Assembly (NCBI GenBank): GCA_034430255.1
Contig: DAOUEU010000149.1
Location: forward strand, 1 to 31,610
DNA from: DATKYK01 sp034430255
Lineage (GTDB): Bacteria > Chloroflexota > Dehalococcoidia > E44-bin15
Reading direction: 5' to 3'
Length of the DNA: 31,610 nucleotides
How positions within the stretch are numbered: the stretch's first letter is position 1; every line of letters starts with the position of its first letter. Made by a program: the position numbers and the translations under genes. Shown one piece after another: positions 15,797 through 23,141 of this stretch. The notes below the pieces were generated by a model. The model was given only the letters and a program-made list of their open reading frames with translations, had not been told where the DNA came from and did no database searches.

Positions 15797-16597
15797 TTAT
15801 CCCCCGCTAATACGACCATTTTGGTAGGCGTTAATGAAGTTTTCGCAGTATTCATCCCGGCCCAGAAGCATCTCGACCGCAAGCAGGGTTGCCATGAGCT
15901 GCTTATCGGTGGGGTCCAGAATGGCAGCAGAGAGGCCATAGGATATAGAAAGGGCCAGGAAGTTGCGGTTGATCAGACGGCGTTCGGGAAGGCCGAAAGA
16001 GACATTGGAGAGTCCACAGATGGTATTAACGCCGGGAAATTGGCTCATGATTTTGCTGATGGCTCCCAGAGTGGCGATGCCCATGCCCGTATTCACAGCT
16101 ACCGGCTGCACCAGCGGGTCCACATAAATCCTCTCAAGGGGAAGTCCCTCATCGGTGAGCTTACCTATAAGCTCCTCGCCGACCTGGACTCTCTCTTCCA
16201 CGGTTGTGGGCATAGACGTTTTTGACATACAGAGGGCAACCACGTGGCAGGGCTGAGAAGTGATTATAGGAAGGACGTTTTGAAAGCGGTCCTCTTCCAG
16301 TGAGATGGAATTTATCATCGGATCGCCCCTGTGGCATTTGATCGCTTCAGAAAGAGCCTTGGGATTTGGACTATCCAGGCACAGGGGCAGGTCCACTTCA
16401 CTTTGTACTGTCTTTACCAGCCAGCAGAGGCAATCAGCCTCCTGGTCCAGAAAAGTTCCGGCGTTGACATCGATGTAATGTGCCCCAGCTTCGGCCTGGT
16501 CCCGGGCAACCCTGGTGATAAATGCGGTGTCCCGTTTCCCAACAGCTCCCGCGATGCTCTTCCTGCTGGTGTTGATCTTCTCTCCTACGATGATCAC
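15797..16597 (-). CDS. Methyltetrahydrofolate:corrinoid methyltransferase (AcsE/MtrH-like)
   Basis: This 266-residue TIM-barrel protein has a pterin-binding domain and should transfer the methyl group between the corrinoid protein and tetrahydrofolate. Features seen are IIVGEKINTSRKSI at the N-terminus, GAHYIDVNAG, LPLCLDSPNP (the pterin-binding aspartate), ISLEE and ICGLSNVSFGLP. I chose the GTG at 16595-16597 because AGGA lies 6 bases upstream and the protein then starts where this family normally starts. The open frame extends to 16762, but that extension has no ribosome binding site and covers repeats that look regulatory. It is the first gene of the long operon and links it to the Wood-Ljungdahl methyl branch. 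Confidence 0.9.
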   Translation of the reverse strand: MIIVGEKINTSRKSIAGAVGKRDTAFITRVARDQAEAGAHYIDVNAGTFLDQEADCLCWLVKTVQSEVDLPLCLDSPNPKALSEAIKCHRGDPMINSISLEEDRFQNVLPIITSQPCHVVALCMSKTSMPTTVEERVQVGEELIGKLTDEGLPLERIYVDPLVQPVAVNTGMGIATLGAISKIMSQFPGVNTICGLSNVSFGLPERRLINRNFLALSISYGLSAAILDPTDKQLMATLLAVEMLLGRDEYCENFINAYQNGRISGG

Positions 16598-16637
16598 CGT
16601 TTGTCCTCTCTTCTTAAGAATAACATGGAATGATATT

Positions 16638-16695
16638 GGATATAGATATCCGCTTTTTCCCTGTAACAGCATAGCATGAATTTTGCCCTGTAACA
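16638..16695 (-). promoter_or_regulatory. Direct repeats and palindrome ahead of the methyltransferase operon
   Basis: Two copies of a 10-base direct repeat (TGTTACAGGG on the minus strand) lie at 16686-16695 and 16659-16668, 27 bases apart and followed by nearly the same A-rich bases. Just downstream is a 14-base palindrome, GGATAT-AG-ATATCC, at 16638-16651. All sit 40-100 bases upstream of the first gene's GTG. Repeats spaced by close to whole helical turns are a common operator layout. No regulator gene is adjacent, so the binding protein is unknown. Confidence 0.4.
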
Positions 16696-16906
16696 AATCC
16701 AGGTCTTTACTCTTGGGAGTGTCCATATCGGTTCCGCCGGGCTGGTTGATAAGCACCCCCATATTAAAAATAAAAGCTCACAGGATTATCCATGTTACTA
16801 TAGATGGCAGGAGTTATGCAATGCGAGTAGCAAGAGTCGCTGTAGTGCTGGTGTCGGGCCTTTTTTATCTGCTAGATGCACAATAAGAGAATGCTGAAAA
16901 AGAGGT

Positions 16907-17014
16907 GCCCCGATATAATCGGGGCCAGGGGTCTGGGGGTGTGCCCCAGATTTATAAAGTCCCCCAAGATTGGGGGATTAGGGGGTTGAGTGAGACTATT
17001 TCAACAGTCTCACT
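16907..17014. repeat. Cluster of four tandem perfect hairpins (REP/MITE-like)
   Basis: Four perfect stems follow one another within 108 bases. The first is GCCCCGAT/ATCGGGGC at 16907-16914 and 16918-16925. The second is TCTGGGG/CCCCAGA at 16932-16938 and 16944-16950. The third is TCCCCCA/TGGGGGA at 16960-16966 and 16971-16977. The fourth is AGTGAGACT/AGTCTCACT at 16989-16997 and 17006-17014. There is no coding potential. The density of perfect palindromes points to a repetitive extragenic or miniature mobile element. It could also act as a bidirectional transcription block between the M24 gene and the methyltransferase operon. Confidence 0.7.
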
Positions 17015-17206
17015 AAGGTACAGGAAGAGAAAGTCGTTTTGGATTTATATAAATTTGTTGAGATATTGGTTATTAGAATTTACGTCTCTTTTTTATGGTT
17101 GAAATTCGAAATATGAAATCGTAACTGGTGGCGTTCTTGTTGATAAAAAGAGTGCACCGCGTTATCTGAACAGTGGAGTTAGTGGTGAGAGATATTAGAT
17201 ATTGGT

Positions 17207-18433
17207 CTAGATTTCCTCGACTGCCAGCGGGTACTTTGACATTATCTCGCAGCCGTTTGCTGTTATGAGGATTGGGTTCTCATAACGGAACCCAATATTT
17301 TCCTCGGGGCAGGCATATTGCATGGCACAGATAATCGTTTCCCCAGACTGATACCTGTGGTCCGGATTGGTCCAGTAGGGAAATGGGCCGTCGTTGAGGC
17401 CGATGCGCCACTCATCTCCTGTCATCCCGATCCCATGCTCGAAGCCTGGAACCATGTAATCAGCAAACCCTCGTTCCTCGCAGAAATCGAGCATCTCATC
17501 GGCGAGTGCAGATGGACTTACGCCCGGGCGGTAGGTCGCAAGGCAAAGGTTTACCAGGTCAACGAAGTTCCGGGCATGCCATTTCTGACGCTTGGTGGCT
17601 GGTGCCAGCAGGTAGTTGTGTGCATGGTCGCCCAGTGCCAGCTTAAACATGGCGTGCAGGTCAACCGTCAGTGGTTCCCCCGGCTGGAGATACCTTCTCG
17701 ATGCGGGGGTACAGGCTCCTGCTGCCAGTCCGGTACGGTACCCGGAGGCAATCTCGTTTCCACCGGTGAAAGACCATTCCCATTCACTCCCGGACTTCCT
17801 CATTGCATATGCGGCCAGTCCGGCAATCTCGGTCTCCGTCATTCCTTTGTAGCCGCCGTCTTTTATGGCTTTGTAAACCTCCTGATGACCGATATCAACG
17901 ATGCGAGATGCTTCCCTGAAGCGATTAATGGTTCCTTCGTCTTTAATCAATGATAGCCGGTCTACTATATCATGGACATTACGAAACTGAGCCTCCGGAA
18001 GGGCACCCTTCAAGCATTCATACTCATAATGGGTGATATGCCCCTCGGGGAGATAGGTGCCCATACCGCTCTCAATGCCAATCACTCCACCATTGCTCAT
18101 GAGATGCGGCTCTATCAGGCTTGAAAGCAGGGTAATCTGGTCCTGACCCCCCATGGGGCCGTATCCGATAACATGCTCCTCATCAAGCCAGGAGTCATCG
18201 GCTACCCTGGAGGCATCGATAACGAAGGTTAAGGCTATAGGCTGGCCCTCCTGTGGGATCACAACGTATGAGCGCCAGGGGCAAAAAGCACCCAGCGTCC
18301 AGGATAGGGTTCTCAGCCTCGACCCCAAATAGACATCAATTCCCTCGTTGGCCATCTCCGCCTGGATATCCTTGATCCTCTTGGCGAAGTCTATATAATA
18401 TGGGTCGTTTTTGGGTGTGGTCTTCTTTGGCAT
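17207..18433 (-). CDS. M24-family (creatinase/Xaa-Pro aminopeptidase-like) protein, incomplete metal site
   Basis: This 408-residue protein has a creatinase N-terminal domain (about 15-155) and a pita-bread M24 domain (about 165-400). Of the five usual metal ligands, four align: D258 (VDLHA), D269 (LGDHAHN), H333 (FEHGIGM) and E385 (RYENP). The IEPG glutamate position is replaced in AMQYACPEE (about 369-377). Loss of a ligand is seen in non-peptidase members such as creatinase, so a C-N or similar small-molecule hydrolase or lyase is more likely than a peptidase. The ribosome binding site GGAGGGAGCA supports the ATG. It is encoded upstream of the methyltransferase operon on the same strand, and a link to methylated-amine breakdown is inference. 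Confidence 0.82.
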   Translation of the reverse strand: MPKKTTPKNDPYYIDFAKRIKDIQAEMANEGIDVYLGSRLRTLSWTLGAFCPWRSYVVIPQEGQPIALTFVIDASRVADDSWLDEEHVIGYGPMGGQDQITLLSSLIEPHLMSNGGVIGIESGMGTYLPEGHITHYEYECLKGALPEAQFRNVHDIVDRLSLIKDEGTINRFREASRIVDIGHQEVYKAIKDGGYKGMTETEIAGLAAYAMRKSGSEWEWSFTGGNEIASGYRTGLAAGACTPASRRYLQPGEPLTVDLHAMFKLALGDHAHNYLLAPATKRQKWHARNFVDLVNLCLATYRPGVSPSALADEMLDFCEERGFADYMVPGFEHGIGMTGDEWRIGLNDGPFPYWTNPDHRYQSGETIICAMQYACPEENIGFRYENPILITANGCEIMSKYPLAVEEI

Positions 18434-18456
18434 TGCTCCCTCCGCGTGTTACTTCT

Positions 18457-18861
18457 TCAATAATCTGTGGGTATGGTGGCTATCACCTCGTTCAGCCGGT
18501 CAACAAGCGGTGACAATCGCAGCGCTTTTACCAGGGGACCCTTAAGCTTCATCTTTCCTGACATAAGCGCTGCCCTCGCCTTGAGCTCTCCCCGAGAAAT
18601 CCTGGCAAATAGCTCGTAATCTGCGGTAATGGTAAACTCAGCCCGGGTCAATTCACCCTCCCTGATAGAAACATCAGTGACAACACCATCGACAATCTCG
18701 TAGTAGACTGCCCGATCCTTTCCATCAGGGCAACTGGTATTTACTGTCAACATGGATGAGGTGATATGCTTCATCCGCTCCGGGCTAAGTTTCTCGTTGA
18801 GAAGCCTGAAGACTTCATCAGCCCACTCCGGACTTAAGTACCTGTAATTCTCTGTTCCCAT
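18457..18861 (-). CDS. SCP2 sterol-transfer-family protein
   Basis: This 134-residue single-domain protein of the SCP2 fold binds hydrophobic ligands such as fatty acyl groups in a pocket. The pattern fits: an N-terminal helix (SPEWADEVFRLLNE), a beta-sheet core ending in AEFTITADYELFARISRGEL, then ALMSGKMKLKGPLVKALRLSPLV. In bacteria such proteins are often stand-alone and of unknown ligand. The ATG has GGGAGGAATAGTT upstream. It precedes the M24 gene by 23 bases on the same strand, so the two are likely one transcript. Confidence 0.85.
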   Translation of the reverse strand: MGTENYRYLSPEWADEVFRLLNEKLSPERMKHITSSMLTVNTSCPDGKDRAVYYEIVDGVVTDVSIREGELTRAEFTITADYELFARISRGELKARAALMSGKMKLKGPLVKALRLSPLVDRLNEVIATIPTDY

Positions 18862-19269
18862 AACTATTCCTCCCTATTAACCAAACACTATCCCGTGTCA
18901 CGAAGAAACGGAGTGAAATATAGGCATATGTCCAGGCGCTATTTTATCACAAGGGAAGGCGAAGTTGTCACTGTTAGCTACCGTGAACTTCAACTGGCCT
19001 TTAGCGCTGTCGGGTCTCGATTTAGAATGGATCTGATATGCAAGTATATCGGTTGCTGACTATTCATATAAACTTACATATTCAAAGCCTTTACCACATT
19101 CATATAACCTCAAGAATGGCGACTGACATTGATACTAGCCGTCAGGTAACGTTAACTTGATAACCAGGGCGGAAGCTGTTAAAGTTTGGCGGACGGTAAC
19201 AGAGAGAATCACAGTTATGGGGAAATCGCCAGAAACTCTATACTGTGTATCGTAGTGGAGGCTATAGGT
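18862..19269. other. Divergent intergenic region
   Basis: This region separates the minus-strand SCP2-M24 pair from the plus-strand lipase-glycerol kinase pair and must hold promoters for both. A 10-base direct repeat (ATTCATATAA at 19062-19071 and 19098-19107) lies in the AT-rich middle and may be an operator. A reading frame open from 19186 joins the lipase gene, but its upstream part lacks a ribosome binding site. I see no RNA gene. Confidence 0.4.
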
Positions 19270-20103
19270 ATGGAGCATACCGAAGGTAGGTTCTCAGGGC
19301 ACAAAGGACTTACCCTTTACTATCGGTGCTGGTTGCCAGAGGCAGAAGCGAAGTCGATCGTGCTGGTGGTGCACGGCTGGGCCGAGCACAGCGGACGATA
19401 CATAAACCTGGTCAATCACCTCGTACCAAAGGGCTATGCTATCTATGCCCATGATCATCGAGGTCATGGTATGTCAGAGGGCAGGCGGGGCTATGTTGAG
19501 CGGTTCTCGGACTATCTGGATGACCTCAAGATCTTTTTTGACCTGGTGAGGGGTGAACATAGTGATAAAAAAATATTCATTGTAGGCCACAGTATGGGCG
19601 GCACCATAGCTACTGCCTACGCCATCCGTCACCAGCAGGAGCTGGCCGGGCTATTACTCTCTGGGGCCAGTTTGAAGCTGGGCTCCAGCATGTCGTCGGC
19701 ACTTGTTCCACTGGCCCGGATACTATCTCTTATGGTGCCAACGCTGGGTATTACCACACTAGATGCATCTGTCATTAGCCAGAACAGGTCTGTCGTGGAC
19801 GCCTACATAAATGACCCGCTGGTCTACCGGGGCAAGATCACCTGCCGCTTTGCTGCAGAGATGATTAAGACACTGGGAACACTGCCCTCACAGATGACAG
19901 AGATTAACCTGCCCATATTAATAATGCACGGAACTGCTGATCGGTTAGGTGACCCTGAGGGCAGCCGAATATTGTATGACCGGGTTAGCTCGAAGGACAA
20001 GACACTTAGGCTCTATGATGGTTTCTACCACGAGATTTTCAATGAGCCGGGGCACAAGCAGGTGCTGGCCGACATGGGAGTGTGGCTGGATACTCGAATT
20101 TGA
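19270..20103 (+). CDS. Alpha/beta hydrolase, monoacylglycerol lipase-like
   Basis: This 277-residue protein of the Hydrolase_4 (lysophospholipase/monoglyceride lipase) family probably releases fatty acid and glycerol from monoacylglycerols. The triad is visible: nucleophile S108 in GHSMGG, D224 in HGTADRLGD and H254 in GFYHEIF. The oxyanion-hole HGW is at 35-37, with the typical DHRGHGMSEGRRG at 62-74. I chose the ATG at 19270 because GGAGG lies 8 bases upstream and the protein then starts like the family. It has no signal peptide, so it acts in the cytosol. It is followed by glycerol kinase on the same strand, which would use the released glycerol. Confidence 0.9.
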   Translation: MEHTEGRFSGHKGLTLYYRCWLPEAEAKSIVLVVHGWAEHSGRYINLVNHLVPKGYAIYAHDHRGHGMSEGRRGYVERFSDYLDDLKIFFDLVRGEHSDKKIFIVGHSMGGTIATAYAIRHQQELAGLLLSGASLKLGSSMSSALVPLARILSLMVPTLGITTLDASVISQNRSVVDAYINDPLVYRGKITCRFAAEMIKTLGTLPSQMTEINLPILIMHGTADRLGDPEGSRILYDRVSSKDKTLRLYDGFYHEIFNEPGHKQVLADMGVWLDTRI

Positions 20104-20236
20104 ACTAGCCCGAAACCCTGAATGGTCATCAGACTGATATAACCTCATGTAATATGCTACATTACCGGCTCAGGTAAATACTTCCTAAGTCGTGGAAATA
20201 CTCATAAAGAAGGCCTGTAAGGATACCAATAGAGCG

Positions 20237-21718
20237 ATGAAGCAGTATATCCTTTCGATAGACCAGGGAACCACCGGCACCACTGTCCTTTTAATCGGTC
20301 GGGATGGCAGCGTAAAGGGGCGTGGATATGCGGAGGTTAAACAGTACTATCCACAGCTGGGATGGGTAGAGCAGGACCCCATGGAGATATGGCAGAGTAC
20401 CCTGCAGGCAATAGAGGAGGCAAAGGGAGGCGCCGGTGCTAGCGATGCACAAATCGCAGGTATTGGGATTGCCAACCAGCGCGAGACCACCCTGCTGATA
20501 GACAGGGAGACAGGCGAAGCTATGGGGCGCGCTATTGTATGGCAGTGCCGCCGCACCGCGCCCAGGTGCGACGAGCTGAGAAGTCAATCGCTGGCTGAGA
20601 TGATCCGTGCCAAGACTGGCCTGGTAGTAGACGCGTACTTCTCCGCAACCAAGCTGGAGTGGATGCTGAGCAATGTTAAGGGCGTGCGTAAACTCGCTGA
20701 ACAGGGGAAAGCGCTATTTGCAACCATTGATACCTGGCTCATATGGAGGCTTAGCGGCAGTACGGTTCACGCCACCGATATTTCAAACGCCTCGCGGACA
20801 ATGCTATTTAACATCCATACCCTTGATTGGGACAATGACCTACTCCAGCTATTCGGGGTCCCTCGAACCATGCTGCCGCAGGTTCGACCCTCCAGCGGTA
20901 TATTTAGCTATACCAGTGGCGGTATTCCGGTGGCCGGCGTAGCCGGTGACCAGCAAGCAGCCCTTTTCGGCCAGGCCTGTTTTAAACCTGGCATGGTCAA
21001 GGTCACCCTGGGCACCGGTGCCTTCGTGCTGATGAACACTGGAAAGGATCCAGCGCATTCCAAACACGGCTTGATAGCCACCATAGCCTGGGGAATCGGG
21101 GACACTGTGGAGTATGCCCTAGAGGGCAGCATTTTTATTGCCGGAGCCGTTATTAAGTGGCTGAGGGATGAACTGGGATTGATCGTCGATGCGGCGGAAT
21201 CGGAGCGGTTGGCAGATGAAGTTGAGGACACAGGTGGGGTCTATTTAGTACCTGCCTTCGTAGGCTTGGGTGCACCTCACTGGGATATGTACGCCAGGGG
21301 AACTATCACAGGTTTGACCAGAGGCACTCGCAAGTGTCACCTGGTGAGAGCGGCACTGGAGTCTATAGCTTACCAGGTGTGTGACGTGGTAAAGGCAATG
21401 ACATCTGACTCAAGGCTGAGACCAACCGAGATTCGCGTGGATGGTGGAGCAGCCGCCAACGACTTCCTGGCCCAGTTCCAGGCCGATATGCTTGGTGTGA
21501 AGCTATTGCGTCCGCTGACAGTGGAGACTACAGCGCTGGGCGCAGCGTATCTTGCTGGTCTGGCGGTGGGGTTTTGGAGAGACCGTGATGAGGTAGCCTC
21601 GCTCTGGACCGCTGGTCAGCTCTTCATGCCTTCAATGGAACGTGAAAGGCGAGATACTCTTTACCGGGGCTGGCTCAAGGCTCTGAAGCGGTCTAAGAGA
21701 TGGGTGAATAAAGGATAA
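20237..21718 (+). CDS. glpK: Glycerol kinase
   Basis: This 493-residue FGGY-family kinase converts glycerol and ATP to glycerol 3-phosphate. Diagnostic stretches are YILSIDQGTTGT at the N-terminus, ANQRETT, IVWQCRRTA, ATIDTWLIWRLSG, LGTGAFVLMNTG and the C-terminal DGGAAANDFLAQFQAD. The ATG at 20237 gives the usual MK-YIL-DQGTT start and the usual length; an in-frame GTG at 20192 would add 15 atypical residues. It follows the lipase by about 130 bases and is probably co-transcribed. No glycerol facilitator or glycerol 3-phosphate dehydrogenase gene is nearby, so G3P may serve lipid synthesis as much as catabolism. Confidence 0.95.
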   Translation: MKQYILSIDQGTTGTTVLLIGRDGSVKGRGYAEVKQYYPQLGWVEQDPMEIWQSTLQAIEEAKGGAGASDAQIAGIGIANQRETTLLIDRETGEAMGRAIVWQCRRTAPRCDELRSQSLAEMIRAKTGLVVDAYFSATKLEWMLSNVKGVRKLAEQGKALFATIDTWLIWRLSGSTVHATDISNASRTMLFNIHTLDWDNDLLQLFGVPRTMLPQVRPSSGIFSYTSGGIPVAGVAGDQQAALFGQACFKPGMVKVTLGTGAFVLMNTGKDPAHSKHGLIATIAWGIGDTVEYALEGSIFIAGAVIKWLRDELGLIVDAAESERLADEVEDTGGVYLVPAFVGLGAPHWDMYARGTITGLTRGTRKCHLVRAALESIAYQVCDVVKAMTSDSRLRPTEIRVDGGAAANDFLAQFQADMLGVKLLRPLTVETTALGAAYLAGLAVGFWRDRDEVASLWTAGQLFMPSMERERRDTLYRGWLKALKRSKRWVNKG

Positions 21719-21720
21719 AC

Positions 21721-22434
21721 TTAAATGTCCAACTGCTGCCCCTTGGGTTCTGTCTTCATCTTCTGAGTTACTTTCTTCGGATGAGCCTTGTAGTAGGAAT
21801 TACGTTGACAGTTCTCCATGCAGAGCCTGCAGTTATTGCACCTTTGGGAGATACGTTCGATGGTGCCTTCTTGCTTGCTAATCATGGCTCCAACGGGGCA
21901 TGCATCAGCGCAGTAGGCAAAGCTACATTGACTGCAATACTTCCTCTTCCACTGAAACCAGTAGAACTCGAAGTAAATGTGATAAAGCACCAATATAATC
22001 GCAGAGAAGAAAGCGATATCATGGATAAACAAGGACACATTGAATACACCGGATGGTACTATCCCTTTAAAGAACCACTGTATCATACCAGTCATGACGA
22101 CGGTGAGAAAACCAATCGATATTAATAACTTGTGTTTCCTCTTCCATCTGTTAAGATGCGATGTGGCGGAGGTCTCGCTTTTCCAAATCGCCGCTTCCCT
22201 TATCCACTGCCACACCGCACCGCGTTTCATCAACGCATAGATTATAGGTGCGCTCACTAGGATCACTGCGGCGATGCGGTGGATCAGGCGGGTCCAGCTA
22301 CCGGCAGCTAAAGCTGAGAAAGTTGGTGTGTACAAAATCAAGCCGGTAGCCAGTAATGCGAAAAAGGCCCCCACCACAACCCAGTGTAATATTCGCTTTC
22401 TTGAGTTTTTTATACGTACATTATCGTCACTCAT
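21721..22434 (-). CDS. Membrane cytochrome b with C-terminal [4Fe-4S] ferredoxin domain
   Basis: This 237-residue protein is probably a quinone-linked or respiratory electron-transfer subunit, similar to cytochrome b561/formate dehydrogenase gamma subunits. Four membrane segments occupy about residues 15-165, with histidines suited to binding two b hemes (RILHW, RLIHR, FIHDI, LYHIYF). The C-terminal domain has CSQCSFAYCADACP (a spaced variant) and CNNCRLCMENCQ, enough for two iron-sulfur clusters. The start is taken at ATG 22434; a GTG three codons earlier overlaps the GGGTG that may be the ribosome binding site. It is convergent with glpK, whose stop lies 2 bases away. No catalytic oxidoreductase subunit is adjacent, so its partner is unknown. 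Confidence 0.82.
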   Translation of the reverse strand: MSDDNVRIKNSRKRILHWVVVGAFFALLATGLILYTPTFSALAAGSWTRLIHRIAAVILVSAPIIYALMKRGAVWQWIREAAIWKSETSATSHLNRWKRKHKLLISIGFLTVVMTGMIQWFFKGIVPSGVFNVSLFIHDIAFFSAIILVLYHIYFEFYWFQWKRKYCSQCSFAYCADACPVGAMISKQEGTIERISQRCNNCRLCMENCQRNSYYKAHPKKVTQKMKTEPKGQQLDI

Positions 22435-22461
22435 GTTATACACCCGTCTAATATTATAGCA

Positions 22462-22713
22462 TTAAGAATCATCCTGCTTCTCTGCAGGCGCAACGTCTGG
22501 CAAGCCAGAGCCAGAGAATTCGGCAGGCGTGAGTGCATCACGTGCCCACCGTGACCATAGATCTGGCCCGCAATTATCGAATTCCTTTTCCTCACCGCAG
22601 AACTGGCACATGCCTTTGCTGGTAGGGCCATCGGCAGGCTCGATTATCCAGTAGTGGCAACACTTGCCTTTGCAAGTCGGTTCTTCGGGCGCAGTCTCCA
22701 GTCTGTTTACCAT
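22462..22713 (-). CDS. Small zinc-ribbon protein (HYW...GPTS...CGE type)
   Basis: This 83-residue soluble protein has CKGKCCHYW near residues 14-22, then GPTSKGMCQFCGEEKEF at about 30-46. That is a treble-clef or zinc-ribbon arrangement with a conserved tryptophan and a GPTS turn. I recall this pattern as frequent in Chloroflexota, usually without assigned function. The ATG has AGGGGGTG just upstream. The C-terminal 35 residues are low-complexity and acidic. It lies between the cytochrome b gene and a ferredoxin on the same strand. A DNA-binding or regulatory role is possible but not shown. Confidence 0.7.
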   Translation of the reverse strand: MVNRLETAPEEPTCKGKCCHYWIIEPADGPTSKGMCQFCGEEKEFDNCGPDLWSRWARDALTPAEFSGSGLPDVAPAEKQDDS

Positions 22714-22769
22714 CACGCACCCCCTGTTTTTATATCCAAATTTATTCTAAGTCAGGGGGTGACGACTGT

Positions 22770-22787
22770 ATGCGACTTTTATCGCAT
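22770..22787. promoter_or_regulatory. Short palindrome upstream of the zinc-ribbon gene
   Basis: A perfect 6-base inverted repeat ATGCGA/TCGCAT (22770-22775 and 22782-22787) with a 6-base spacer lies about 57 bases upstream of the zinc-ribbon start, in the gap after the ferredoxin gene. The dyad geometry would suit a dimeric regulator, for example the Crp/Fnr-type protein encoded nearby, or it may form a small hairpin. Confidence 0.3.
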
Positions 22788-22864
22788 GGAGAGGCGATGA
22801 CAGGACAGGCAAAGGGCAACCCAGAGGGGGAGTATGATAAGGAGGATAACGGGAGTTGCCAGCG

Positions 22865-23077
22865 CTACTCGATAACTATCTCAAATGGCCAGCGTATTGC
22901 TCCGGTGGGGCAGACGTCTTCGCATTGGGTGCACCAGCGGTTGCATGAGGTGCACTTTTCTTTCCCTATTACAGTTACAACGTTGTCGACCAATACCAGG
23001 ACTTCGCACTGGCACACGCTAACACACAGCCCACATCCGTCACACTTTGCTTGGTCGATCACCGGCATTTCAACCAT
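22865..23077 (-). CDS. [4Fe-4S] ferredoxin-like protein
   Basis: This 70-residue dicluster-type ferredoxin has a first motif CDGCGLCVSVC at residues 12-22. The second, CTSCNRWCTQCEDVCPTGA, has one extra cysteine and altered spacing. It would shuttle low-potential electrons in the cytosol, plausibly for the membrane cytochrome b encoded downstream or the 2-oxoacid oxidoreductases. The start is the ATG of MVEMP. It lies between the regulator gene and the zinc-ribbon gene on the same strand, about 65 bases after the former, so it may be under its control. Confidence 0.85.
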   Translation of the reverse strand: MVEMPVIDQAKCDGCGLCVSVCQCEVLVLVDNVVTVIGKEKCTSCNRWCTQCEDVCPTGAIRWPFEIVIE

Positions 23078-23141
23078 TCTCTCACTTTTCCTTCGTGATC
23101 ATAATATCACCAGAGCTGACTAGCGGAATATGACTTTTGTC

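Larger units (their letters stand above)
16598..17206. other. Long intergenic region upstream of the methyltransferase operon
   Basis: About 610 bases separate the M24 gene from the operon start. Apart from the candidate operators at 16638-16695 and the hairpin cluster at 16907-17014 I see no gene. The part at 17015-17206 is AT-rich and featureless. I looked for a cobalamin riboswitch (a B12-box-like GCCACTG with surrounding stems) on the minus strand and did not find one. Confidence 0.5.

Noticed and set aside
16598..16762. 55-residue N-terminal extension of the methyl-THF methyltransferase
   Set aside because: The longer frame has no ribosome binding site, begins before the normal family start and contains a DNA-level direct repeat. 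The GTG at 16597 has AGGA at correct spacing.
16598..16900. Cobalamin riboswitch upstream of the corrinoid operon
   Set aside because: I could not find a B12 box or the expected multi-stem arrangement on the minus strand; only short repeats and one palindrome are visible.
16907..17014. CRISPR array
   Set aside because: The repeats are four different palindromes, not identical direct repeats with unique spacers.
17318..17953. Long plus-strand open frame opposite the M24 gene
   Set aside because: It is antisense to a gene with conserved motifs and a good ribosome binding site, and its translation has no recognisable family features.
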